This document shows, piece by piece, positions 1 through 6,748 of a DNA stretch of 7,853 nt. The first letter of the stretch is position 1, and every line of letters starts with the position of its first letter. The position numbers and the translations under genes were made by a program. Where the stretch lies: contig JASHSX010000103.1 in assembly GCA_030040865.1 (NCBI GenBank), forward strand, positions 1 to 7,853, given 5' to 3'. Under the pieces are notes generated by a model. It was not told the origin of the DNA, did no database searches, and saw nothing but the letters and a program-made list of their open reading frames with translations. The DNA comes from Thermoplasmata archaeon (GTDB taxonomy: Archaea; Thermoplasmatota; Thermoplasmata; Lutacidiplasmatales; UBA184).

Positions 1-288
1 CGGGGGCTCCAGCATCTTTCGCTCCTGCGGCAGGACCTCTCGGCGTCGGCCGCGTCGACGCTCCACGAGCTCCAACGCGTCTGGGAGCTCGACCATCGCG
101 TTTGGACGGCCGAGGCCGTCCTTCGGCATACCCGGTTCCGGACGGAGACCCGGTGGCCGGGGTACTACTATCGGGCCGACTACCCGACGGTCGACGACGC
201 GCAGTGGCACTGCTTCGTCAATTCGGTCTACGACCCAGCCACGGGAGATTGGCGACTTTTCACCCGTCCGTGCGTTCCGCTGTTCTGA
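1..288 (+). CDS. C-terminal end of a flavoprotein subunit, probably adenylylsulfate reductase alpha (AprA-like); 5' truncated by the window edge
   Basis: Reading frame 1 is open from the first base to a TGA at 286-288 and gives the last 95 residues of a protein. The segment has an aromatic-rich stretch (TRWPGYYYRADYPTVDD, then WHCFVNSVYDPATGDW) that resembles the C-terminal domain of the alpha subunit of dissimilatory adenylylsulfate reductase. That FAD protein interconverts APS with sulfite and AMP together with an iron-sulfur beta subunit. The upstream part is helical and charged (LHELQRVWELDHRVW), like the helical domain preceding this tail in the fumarate reductase/AprA superfamily. The FAD-binding part lies outside the window, so APS reductase and another member of the superfamily cannot be separated with certainty. 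The last 29 bases overlap the 3' end of the opposing transposase remnant. The call rests on remembered family patterns, not an alignment. Confidence 0.62.
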   Translation, partial: RGLQHLSLLRQDLSASAASTLHELQRVWELDHRVWTAEAVLRHTRFRTETRWPGYYYRADYPTVDDAQWHCFVNSVYDPATGDWRLFTRPCVPLF

Positions 289-733
289 TCGTCAGCACGG
301 GACCGATGCCCCGGCCGTGGGTCGGCACCAGACCCCGGCTCTTCCACACCCGATAGACGAGCATGTGATTGACGTTCAACGCCGAGGCCAGACTTCGCGT
401 CGACCACCGGCCGTCGGGCGGTTCGACCTCGAGGGTCGTGCGGATGATCCGGTCCACGATCCCCGCGGGCGAGCGCCGGCCCGTCCCGGATCTCGGCGCC
501 TCTTGCCGGACCCCCTCCAGCCCGTGGGCCGCGAATCGCCCGCGCCACAGGGCGACCGTCTCCGGGTGGACCCCGAGGGCCCGTGCGATCTGTCCGTTCG
601 AACCTCCCCGGGAGGCGGCGAGGACGATCCGGGCGCGGCGGGCCCGTCGGTCCCGCGCAGACGTGGAGGACGCCCATCGATCGAGCAGTTCCGCGTCCTC
701 CGGGGTAAGGTGGATCGAAGGGGCTCGTCGCAC
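260..733 (-). pseudogene. IS630-family transposase remnant: N-terminal helix-turn-helix domains only
   Basis: The 157-residue frame matches the N-terminal third of IS630-family transposases. It opens with LTPEDAELLDRWA, then RARRARIVLAAS, a first helix-turn-helix at about residues 46-67 (NGQIARALGVHPETVALWRGRF), and the glycine/arginine linker PRSGTGRR. A second helix-turn-helix lies at about 112-134 (TRSLASALNVNHMLVYRVW). Family resemblance ends near residue 137 (GLVP, about base 323). An intact enzyme would continue into the DDE catalytic domain, but here the frame reads through antisense sequence and stops inside the end of the flavoprotein gene. No DDE domain is present, so it cannot transpose. 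The start is taken as GTG at 733, because a TATA-like box lies 27-28 bases upstream and the first family-like residues follow at once. There is no internal stop or frameshift in the surviving part, so it may still make a small DNA-binding protein. Confidence 0.83.
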
Positions 734-756
734 GGAACCTTCCCATCGCCTCCCGG

Positions 757-764
757 ATAATAAA
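757..764 (-). promoter_or_regulatory. TATA-like box for the transposase remnant
   Basis: On the minus strand this reads TTTATTAT, close to the archaeal TATA element, and it is one of the very few AT-only octamers in this GC-rich window. Its centre is about 27-28 bases upstream of the GTG at 733, the spacing expected for archaeal leaderless transcription. A purine-rich GGGAGG lies between box and start on the same strand but would precede the transcript start in that model. The promoter is inferred from sequence and position only. Confidence 0.5.
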
Positions 765-854
765 CCCGAAGTGGGGCGGCGAATCCGAACCGGGCTGCGA
801 TCTCCCTCCGGACCTCGCGAGACCGGCGACCGGCCGGCGAGTTCGGGGTGTACC

Positions 855-862
855 GTTATATC
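855..862 (+). promoter_or_regulatory. TATA-like box of the OADHC operon
   Basis: The sequence GTTATATC is an AT-rich island whose centre is about 31 bases upstream of the ATG at 890. With archaeal spacing (TATA centred about 26-27 bases before the transcript start), the transcript would start near 884-886 and have a leader of only a few bases. A GAGG at 878-881 could serve as a Shine-Dalgarno site for the ATG at 890 (8-base gap), but only if transcription starts further upstream. All downstream genes are tightly packed, so this is probably the main operon promoter. Confidence 0.5.
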
Positions 863-889
863 GCGCGCACGGTCAACGAGGATGCCCTC

Positions 890-1975
890 ATGGCGAAGAG
901 CACGGCGCCGAAGTCCAGCCCGACCGCTGAAGGCGCGTCCGAGGGATCCCTGACTCCCGAGCGCCGGGTCGCGGCGTATCGACTCATGGTGCTCGCCCGC
1001 CTCACCGACGAACGGTGCCTCGTCCTTCAGCGGCAGGGGCGCATCGGATTCTACGTTCCGTTGCAGGGGCAGGAGGCGGCGCAGGTCGGGGCGGGACTCG
1101 CCCTCGAGCCGGGCGACTGGGCATTTCCGGCCTACCGCGAGCTGGGCGTCGCGCTAACGATCGGGGTTCCCCTGGGATCGATCCTCGATCAGCTGTTCGC
1201 GAACTCCGGCGATGTGACTAAGGGCCGGCAGATGCCGAACCACTTCGGATTCCGATCGCACAATTTCGTCGTCGCCTCGAGCCCGATCGGCACGCAGATC
1301 ACCCAGGCCGTGGGTGCGGCGATGGCCGCCCAGCGACGCGGCGACGCGATCGTCTCGATCGCGTTCTTCGGGGACGGGGCGACGAGCTCGAACGATTTCC
1401 ACGCAGCGCTCAATTTCGCCGGGGTGTTCAAGGCGCCTACGATCTTCTTCTGCCAGAACAACGGCTGGGCGATCAGCCTGCCCCGGGCGAAGCAGACCCA
1501 GAGCCCCACGCTCGCCGAGAAGGCGCTCGCGTACGGGTTCCCGGGCGAGGTGGTCGACGGGAACGATCTCACCGCCGTCTACCGGGCGGTCCGTGCGGCC
1601 CGTGCGCGCGCCCTCTCCGGCGAGGGTCCCACGATGATCGAGGCCCAAGTCTATCGGTTCGGCCCCCACTCGACCTCCGACGACCCCCGTCGCTACCGCG
1701 CGGACGCCGAGCTCGAGGCCGCCAAGCAGAAGGACCCGGTCGTCCGGCTGCAGAAGGAACTCATGGCCGAGCACCTCCTCGACGAAACCGCCGACCGGGC
1801 GATCTGGGAGGCCGCGAAGGCCGAGGTTGCGGCCGCCCTCACCGCGGCGGAGAAGACCGCGCCGGTCGACCCCCACTCCTTCCTCGACGACGTCTTCGCC
1901 TCGCCCACGCCGCGTCTGGTCGATGAGCGCGTCCGTTTCGAGGAGCTCCTGCGGGACGGAGTGGTGAAACCATGA
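890..1975 (+). CDS. 2-oxoacid dehydrogenase E1 component, alpha subunit (first copy)
   Basis: This 361-residue protein is the ThDP-binding subunit of the alpha2beta2 E1 decarboxylase, which starts oxidative decarboxylation of pyruvate or branched-chain 2-oxoacids in the cytoplasm. The ThDP signature is complete: GDG at 161-163 and NN at 190-191. Y82-R83 (FPAYRE) matches the conserved cofactor-contacting Tyr-Arg pair. The active-site loop HSTSDDP at 260-266 has the form seen in branched-chain E1alpha, which leans the substrate guess towards branched-chain 2-oxoacids; pyruvate remains possible. The C-terminal tail (LVDERVRFEELL) is of normal family type. ATG 890 is chosen over an in-frame GTG at 848, because the latter lies upstream of the TATA-like box and would add 14 residues unlike the family. 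The stop overlaps the E1beta start in an ATGA. Usual symbols would be pdhA or bkdA1; the substrate is not settled. Confidence 0.95.
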   Translation: MAKSTAPKSSPTAEGASEGSLTPERRVAAYRLMVLARLTDERCLVLQRQGRIGFYVPLQGQEAAQVGAGLALEPGDWAFPAYRELGVALTIGVPLGSILDQLFANSGDVTKGRQMPNHFGFRSHNFVVASSPIGTQITQAVGAAMAAQRRGDAIVSIAFFGDGATSSNDFHAALNFAGVFKAPTIFFCQNNGWAISLPRAKQTQSPTLAEKALAYGFPGEVVDGNDLTAVYRAVRAARARALSGEGPTMIEAQVYRFGPHSTSDDPRRYRADAELEAAKQKDPVVRLQKELMAEHLLDETADRAIWEAAKAEVAAALTAAEKTAPVDPHSFLDDVFASPTPRLVDERVRFEELLRDGVVKP

Positions 1976-2949
1976 CCGAGCTCACGCTCGTCCAGGCTGT
2001 GAACCGCGGACTCCAAGAGGCGATGCGTGCCGACTCCGACGTCCTGGTGCTCGGCGAGGACGTGGGCGTCAACGGTGGGGTCTTCCGGGCCACGGAAGGA
2101 CTGTTCAAAGAGTTCGGGGCGGAGCGGGTCATCGACACCCCGCTGTCGGAGACCGGCATCGTGGGTACCGCCATTGGGATGGCGCTCTACGGGCTCAAGC
2201 CGATCGCCGAGATCCAGTTCCTCGACTTCATCTATCCAGCGTTCGACCAGATCGTGAGCGAGCTCGCGAAGTTCCGCTACCGCTCGGGAGGCCAGTACCC
2301 CTGTCATGTCGTGATCCGGACCCCGTACGGCGGCGGGATCCGAGGCGGACTCTACCACTCTCAGAGCACGGAGGCGTACTTCTGCCACACCCCGGGGCTC
2401 AAGGTCGTGGTCCCTTCGACGCCGGCGGACGCGAAAGGGCTCCTTCTGACGGCGGTCCACGACGAGGACCCGGTGCTGTTCCTCGAGCCGAAACGGATCT
2501 ACCGGTCGGTGACCGGAGAGGTCCCCGAGGGGGACGTGCGCGTCCCGTTCGGCGTCGCGCGCACGGTCCGGGAAGGAACCGACGTGAGCTTGTACGCCTA
2601 CGGGGCCATGGTTCCACCGACGGTCGAGGCCGCCGAGACCCTCGCCGCCGACGGGATCTCCGCCGAGGTGATCGATCTGCGCAGCCTCGTGCCGCTCGAC
2701 GAGGCCGCGGTGATCGCCTCCGTGGAGAAGACCGGTCGGGCGGTCGTGGTACACGAGGCGGCCCGGTTCTGCGGGTACGGAGGAGAGATCGCCGCGTTGC
2801 TCGCGGAGAAGGCGTTCTACTCGCTCAAGGCGCCGATCGCCCGGGTCACCGGGTACGACACGCCGTTCCCGTACGCGCTCGAGAATCTCTATCTCCCGAA
2901 CGCTCAGACGATCGCCCACGCGGCTCGGGCCACGGCCCGAGCCACCTAG
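1972..2949 (+). CDS. 2-oxoacid dehydrogenase E1 component, beta subunit
   Basis: This 325-residue protein is the transketolase-like beta subunit that completes the E1 active site at the alpha/beta interface. The family N-terminus (TLVQAVNRGLQEAM) is followed by LVLGEDVG, and by DTPLSETGIVG, where E60 is the expected glutamate that activates the ThDP aminopyrimidine. H129 in the YHSQSTEA segment matches the conserved active-site histidine. The C-terminal transketolase domain contains the usual VIDLRSLVPLD segment, and the VTGYDTPFPY motif is present. Length is normal for the family. The start overlaps the stop of E1alpha by an ATGA, which suggests translational coupling and equal subunit supply. 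It is the only E1beta in the window although two E1alpha genes are present, so it may have to serve both. Confidence 0.97.
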   Translation: MTELTLVQAVNRGLQEAMRADSDVLVLGEDVGVNGGVFRATEGLFKEFGAERVIDTPLSETGIVGTAIGMALYGLKPIAEIQFLDFIYPAFDQIVSELAKFRYRSGGQYPCHVVIRTPYGGGIRGGLYHSQSTEAYFCHTPGLKVVVPSTPADAKGLLLTAVHDEDPVLFLEPKRIYRSVTGEVPEGDVRVPFGVARTVREGTDVSLYAYGAMVPPTVEAAETLAADGISAEVIDLRSLVPLDEAAVIASVEKTGRAVVVHEAARFCGYGGEIAALLAEKAFYSLKAPIARVTGYDTPFPYALENLYLPNAQTIAHAARATARAT

Positions 2950-2953
2950 GAGG
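2948..2953 (+). promoter_or_regulatory. Shine-Dalgarno site of E2
   Basis: AGGAGG overlaps the TAG stop of E1beta and sits 6 bases before the GTG at 2960. It is the strongest ribosome binding site in the operon and decides the GTG start, which is followed at once by the conserved lipoyl-domain N-terminus. Confidence 0.8.
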
Positions 2954-2959
2954 AATCCT

Positions 2960-4243
2960 GTGACCTACGACTTCAAGCTGCCGGACATCGGAGAGGGGGT
3001 CGCCGAAGGCGAGGTCGTCCAGTGGTTCGTGAAGGAGGGCGACACGATCCAGGAGGACGCGCCCCTCGTGAGCGTGCTCACGGACAAGGCCAACGTCGAG
3101 ATTCCCTCCCCGAAGTCGGGACGGATCGCGAAGATCCACGCCGGCGTCGGGGCGAAGGTCAAGGTCGGGGGATTGCTGGTCTCGATCGAGACCGGCGGTG
3201 ATACCCCGGCCACCCCCTCGCCAAGCGGCCCGCCGGCGGCCGCCGGGCCAGTGGTCCCCAGCCGGAAAGGTCCGGGTCCGCCCCCGACCCCCTCCGCCCC
3301 ATCGTCCGGGTCCGGAACCGCCCAAGCTTCCCCGTACGTTAGGCGTCTGGCGGCCGAACGCGGGATCGACCTTCGCTCGATCCGAGGGAGTGGTCCGGGG
3401 GGACGGATCACCGAGGCCGACTTGGGCACAGCGACCTCGAGGGCCGCGTCGACGGCGGCTTCGCCCGCGCCGGCTCCGCCCGGCTCGCCTCCAACGCCCG
3501 CAGGTCCGGCCACCGCCGTGGCCTCCCCGACGGAGGGAGTCTCCGACCGGATACCGATACGGGGGATCCGGCGCGTGATCTCCGAGCATATGACTGAGGC
3601 CACGCACCGGGCCGCCCACTTCACGTATGTCGAGGAGGTCGACGTCTCCGAGCTCGTTCGCGTCCGGGAACGGATGGCGAAGCACGTCGAGAAGCAGGGG
3701 GTACGCCTGAGCTTCCTGCCGTTCATCGTCAAGGGGGTCGTCGCGGGACTGCGCGCGCACCCGCACCTCAACGCGACGATGGACGACGCCCGTCAGGAGC
3801 TCGTCCTGCGATCCACCTTCCATCTCGGGATAGCGACCCAGACCTCGGACGGACTCCTCGTTCCGGTGCTCCGGGACGCGGACAAGAAGAGCCTCACCCA
3901 GATCGCCCGCGAGATCCAGGACCTCGCCGAACGTGGACGGAACGGGAAGCTCGCGCGCGGCGAACTGTCCGGTAGTTCGTTCACCATCACGAGCCTCGGT
4001 GCACTCGGCGGGGTGCTCGCGACTCCGATCCTCAACTACCCGGAGGTCGGGATCCTTGGCGTGCACCGCATCTCGCGACGCCCGGTCTACCGCGCGGACG
4101 GCTCCGTCGGACCGGCGGACCTCATGAACCTCTCGGTGTCGCTCGACCACCGGGTCATCGACGGTTTCGAGGGCGCGCAGTTCCTCGCGACCGTGAAAGG
4201 GTACCTCGAGGACCCGCACCAGCTTTTCGCGGAACTCTCATGA
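2960..4243 (+). CDS. Dihydrolipoamide acyltransferase (E2) of the 2-oxoacid dehydrogenase complex
   Basis: This 427-residue core protein carries the acyl group on a lipoyl arm and transfers it to CoA. The domain order is canonical. A single lipoyl domain (about 1-78) has the lipoylation lysine K43 in TDKANVEI. A Pro/Ala linker (about 80-120) follows, then a peripheral-subunit binding domain (about 124-156, SPYVRRLAAERGID to GPGGRITEADL) that should hold E1 and E3. A second Ala/Pro linker reaches about 195. The catalytic domain (196-427) ends with the HxxxDG signature: H397 and D401 in DHRVIDG. All key residues are present. It starts with GTG behind a strong Shine-Dalgarno site, and its stop overlaps the second E1alpha start in an ATGA. 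The acyl specificity (acetyl or branched-chain) cannot be read with confidence. Confidence 0.97.
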   Translation: MTYDFKLPDIGEGVAEGEVVQWFVKEGDTIQEDAPLVSVLTDKANVEIPSPKSGRIAKIHAGVGAKVKVGGLLVSIETGGDTPATPSPSGPPAAAGPVVPSRKGPGPPPTPSAPSSGSGTAQASPYVRRLAAERGIDLRSIRGSGPGGRITEADLGTATSRAASTAASPAPAPPGSPPTPAGPATAVASPTEGVSDRIPIRGIRRVISEHMTEATHRAAHFTYVEEVDVSELVRVRERMAKHVEKQGVRLSFLPFIVKGVVAGLRAHPHLNATMDDARQELVLRSTFHLGIATQTSDGLLVPVLRDADKKSLTQIAREIQDLAERGRNGKLARGELSGSSFTITSLGALGGVLATPILNYPEVGILGVHRISRRPVYRADGSVGPADLMNLSVSLDHRVIDGFEGAQFLATVKGYLEDPHQLFAELS

Positions 4244-5295
4244 GCCCGGGGCCGTCGGTCGTTCCCCTCCCGTACTCTCCGGACCAGGTCGAGCAGCACC
4301 TCGGCGCCGACTGGTCGTCGGTGATGCTTTCGGCGTACCGTTGGATGGTCCTGGGGCGGACCCTCGACGCCCGGATGCAGGCGCTGCAGCGACAGGGGCG
4401 CGTCGGGTTCTACGGGGCCGCGACCGGCCACGAGGCGGTCAACGTCGCCGCCGGGCTCGCGACGCGTCCGGAGGATTGGATCGTTCCGGGACTGCGCGAG
4501 CAGCTCTCCGCCCTCGTCCGCGGCCACTCGCTGGAAACGTACACCCACCACCTGTTCGCGGACGACCGGGATCCGGCCCGCGGCCGGAACATGCCCTGCC
4601 ACCCCACCGCCCGCGAGGTCCACTACGTCTCGATGTCGTCCGTCATCGGCACCCAGATCCCGCACGCCGTCGGGCTGGCGTTCGCCTTACGGTCGCGCTC
4701 CGATGCCGGCGTGGCCCTCGCCTTCTTCGGGGACGGGGCGACGAGCGCGAACGACTTCCACGCGGCGCTGAACTTCGCCGGAGACCTCCGGCTCCCGGTG
4801 CTCTTCTGCTGCGCCAACAACCAGTGGGCGATCTCCGTCCCCGTCTCTCGTCAGACCGCCGCCCCATCTCTGGCGTCGAAGGCGACCGCCTACGGGTTCG
4901 CCGGCACCCGGGTCGACGGGACCGACTTCGTGGCCGTCTACGGGCACCTTCGTTCCGCGCTCGCTGAGATCCGCGCCGGCCACGGGCCGTTTCTCCTCGA
5001 GTTCGTGGTCTACCGGATGACCCCGCATTCGAGCTCGGACGACCCCAAGCGGTACCAACCCCCCACCTGGAACGACGAAGCAGCCGCGCACGACCCGGTC
5101 ACCCGCCTCGAGAGCTGGCTCGTCACGAATCACCTTCTCCCGGCCGACGAGCGGGCGCGCGTCTTCACCGAGGCCGAGGCGTCGGTGCGGGCCGCGATCG
5201 AAGCCGCGGAGGGCACGCCGCCGCCGAACCCCGGATCGCTGACCGAAGACGTCTATTCACCGCACGTCTCCGCTGCCTCGTCGGGGGTACCGTAG
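4240..5295 (+). CDS. Second, divergent E1 alpha subunit of the 2-oxoacid dehydrogenase complex
   Basis: This 351-residue protein is a paralogue of the first E1alpha, placed between E2 and E3 with no E1beta partner of its own. The ThDP motif is intact (GDG 164-166, NN 193-194), and the block beginning at the two phenylalanines before GDG matches the first copy at 19 of 20 positions. The active-site loop is HSSSDDP (263-269). Two differences stand out. The conserved tyrosine before the cofactor-contacting arginine is leucine (L85-R86; the first copy has Y82-R83). The usual C-terminal tail is also missing, since the protein ends shortly after the TEDVYSPH segment. The PCHPTAREVHYVSMSS stretch differs from the first copy's NHFGFRSHNFVVASS, so substrate or partner contacts may differ. 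The frame is clean and tightly embedded in the operon, so it looks functional. It may form an alternative E1 with the shared beta subunit; this is inference. Confidence 0.93.
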   Translation: MSPGPSVVPLPYSPDQVEQHLGADWSSVMLSAYRWMVLGRTLDARMQALQRQGRVGFYGAATGHEAVNVAAGLATRPEDWIVPGLREQLSALVRGHSLETYTHHLFADDRDPARGRNMPCHPTAREVHYVSMSSVIGTQIPHAVGLAFALRSRSDAGVALAFFGDGATSANDFHAALNFAGDLRLPVLFCCANNQWAISVPVSRQTAAPSLASKATAYGFAGTRVDGTDFVAVYGHLRSALAEIRAGHGPFLLEFVVYRMTPHSSSDDPKRYQPPTWNDEAAAHDPVTRLESWLVTNHLLPADERARVFTEAEASVRAAIEAAEGTPPPNPGSLTEDVYSPHVSAASSGVP

Positions 5296-5304
5296 GACGA
5301 ATCC
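5293..5304 (+). repeat. Junction 12-mer before E3, near copy of the E1beta/E2 junction
   Basis: TAGGACGAATCC begins at the stop codon of the second E1alpha and differs at one base from TAGGAGGAATCC at 2947-2958, which begins at the stop of E1beta. In both cases the next start codon begins 13 bases after the first base of the stop. The AGGA core is a weaker Shine-Dalgarno site than the AGGAGG before E2. Confidence 0.6.
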
Positions 5305-5305
5305 G

Positions 5306-6748
5306 ATGGCCGGAACGTACGCTCGGTCCGCCGAACTGCTGGTCGTGGGTGGCGGTCCCGCGGGGTACATGTGCGCCATCCGAGCGGGCCAGCTCGGCAA
5401 GAAGGTCCTCCTCGTCGAGAAGCGGGATCTGGGCGGCGAGTGCCTCAACCGCGGATGCATCCCCTCGAAGGCCCTCATCCATGCCGCCCGGCTGTACTAC
5501 GCGATCCGGACGGAGGGTTCGGAGATCGGCGTGACGGCCAAGGACCCGGCGTTCGACCTCGCCACCACGATCCGGTGGAAGGAAGGGGTCGTCGCCAAGG
5601 AGCAGCAGGGCGTCGGCGTGCTGCTGAAGGCCGCGGGCGTCTCCGTGCTCCCGGGCGAGGCCCGGTTCACCGGCCCCCGGTCCGTCGACCTCGCCGCCCC
5701 CGATGGCGGGCACGAACGGATCGATTTCGAGCAAGCCGTCATCGCGACGGGCGCCGTTCCGTTTACGCTCCCGGGATTCGAGACGGACGGGCAGCGCGTC
5801 GTCAACGCCTGGGACCTGCTCTCGCAGACCACGCTCCCCCGCTCCATGCTAATCCTCGGCGGCGGGGTGAGCGGCTGCGAGCTCGGAGAGTTCCTCGCGA
5901 TGGCGGGGGTGAAGGTCACGATCGTCGAGCTGCTCGCCCAGCTCCTTCCGGGAATGGAGGCCGACCTCTCCCGCGAGATCACCGGCACGCTCGAGCGTCT
6001 CGGGGTCGAGGTCCGCGTGTCGACGCGGGCGACGGGACTGCGACGGGACGGTCCGCAGCTCGTGATGGCCGTGGACGGGCCGTCGGGGCCCGCGGAACTC
6101 TCCGGGGAACGGCTGTTCGTCACGGTCGGGAAGCGCCCCGCGTCTCCGACGCTCGATCTCGCCGAGGCCGGAGTGAACGTCGACGCCAAGACCGGTTTCA
6201 TCCCGGTCGACGCCCAGATGCGGACCAACCAGCCCCACATCTTCGCCGCGGGGGACGTCGCCCGGCCTCCGATGCTCGCCCACAAGTCGTACCGGGAGGG
6301 CGTGGTGGCGGCGGAGGCGGCGTGCGGCCGATCGACCCGCTTCGACTTTCGGGCGATGCCGTCGGTCGTCTTCACGACCCCCGAGCTGGCGAGCGTGGGG
6401 CTCACGCTCCCCGAGGCGACCGCCCGGTTCCCGACGGCTCGGGAGGTCCGGTTCCCGTACGCGGCGCTGGGCCGGGCCCACGCAAGCCACGCGCTCGCCG
6501 GGTGGGTCAAGGTGGTGGGCGACGAGGCGTCGGGACAGTTGCTCGGCGTCCACGGGGTGGGGGAGTCGGTCGGAGAGTACATCGCGGAAGCCGCGCACGC
6601 GATCGAGATGGGAGCGACGGTCCGGGACGTCGCCCTGACGATCCATCCCCACCCGACCTTCTCGGAGGCGCTCCAGGAAGCGGCGCTCCTCTGGTTGGGG
6701 GAGCCGATGCACGTGGCCCGGAGGAAGGTCGGTGCCAGCGGTCGTTGA
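5306..6748 (+). CDS. lpdA: Dihydrolipoamide dehydrogenase (E3)
   Basis: This 480-residue flavoenzyme reoxidises the dihydrolipoyl arm of E2 and passes electrons through FAD to NAD+. It has the N-terminal FAD fold GGGPAG (15-20) and the redox disulfide in GECLNRGCIPSK (C46 and C51). The NAD-binding glycine motif GGGVSG lies at 185-190, after ILI-type hydrophobics, and is followed by an acidic residue at the end of the second strand (TIVE), consistent with NAD rather than NADP. The second FAD contact is AAGDVARPP (D317). The C-terminal catalytic pair is H449 and E454 in HPTFSE, supplied across the dimer interface. Length and motif order are normal. The ATG lies 10 bases after the preceding stop. 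The CxxxxC spacing and HPTxSE motif separate it from glutathione and mercuric reductases. Confidence 0.97.
   Translation: MAGTYARSAELLVVGGGPAGYMCAIRAGQLGKKVLLVEKRDLGGECLNRGCIPSKALIHAARLYYAIRTEGSEIGVTAKDPAFDLATTIRWKEGVVAKEQQGVGVLLKAAGVSVLPGEARFTGPRSVDLAAPDGGHERIDFEQAVIATGAVPFTLPGFETDGQRVVNAWDLLSQTTLPRSMLILGGGVSGCELGEFLAMAGVKVTIVELLAQLLPGMEADLSREITGTLERLGVEVRVSTRATGLRRDGPQLVMAVDGPSGPAELSGERLFVTVGKRPASPTLDLAEAGVNVDAKTGFIPVDAQMRTNQPHIFAAGDVARPPMLAHKSYREGVVAAEAACGRSTRFDFRAMPSVVFTTPELASVGLTLPEATARFPTAREVRFPYAALGRAHASHALAGWVKVVGDEASGQLLGVHGVGESVGEYIAEAAHAIEMGATVRDVALTIHPHPTFSEALQEAALLWLGEPMHVARRKVGASGR
6720..6724 (+). promoter_or_regulatory. Shine-Dalgarno site of lipB, inside the E3 coding end
   Basis: GGAGG lies 7 bases before the GTG at 6732 and within the last codons of E3. 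It supports a GTG start and a 17-base overlap between the two genes. Confidence 0.7.

Larger units (their letters stand above)
734..889. other. Divergent intergenic region between the transposase remnant and the OADHC operon
   Basis: This 156-base stretch separates two divergently oriented genes. It holds a TATA-like box for each direction (757-764 minus, 855-862 plus). I see no convincing operator palindrome, no tRNA, and no recognisable IS terminal inverted repeat. The transposon end nearest the transposase start should lie here if the element inserted from this side, but without the partner end it cannot be marked. Confidence 0.6.

Noticed and set aside
303..325. A possible hairpin between the flavoprotein stop and the transposase remnant
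   Set aside because: Only four outer base pairs match well, the inner arm is mismatched, and no T-run follows on either strand. It does not support a terminator call.
228..746. A minus-strand frame with an ATG and a good purine-rich upstream site over the transposase remnant
   Set aside because: The translation has no family resemblance, whereas the other minus frame (260-733) matches IS630 helix-turn-helix domains throughout.
848..889. An in-frame GTG start giving E1alpha 14 extra residues
   Set aside because: The GTG lies upstream of the TATA-like box, and the added residues do not resemble E1alpha N-termini. ATG 890 fits better.
1693..2919. A 408-codon minus-strand frame opposite E1alpha and E1beta
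   Set aside because: It overlaps two genes with full catalytic motifs, and its composition is typical of shadow frames in GC-rich DNA.
2846..4219. A long minus-strand open frame (457 codons) opposite E2 and the end of E1beta
   Set aside because: It is antisense to well-supported genes, has low-complexity Arg/Gly/Pro composition and no family motifs. Long antisense frames are expected at this GC content.
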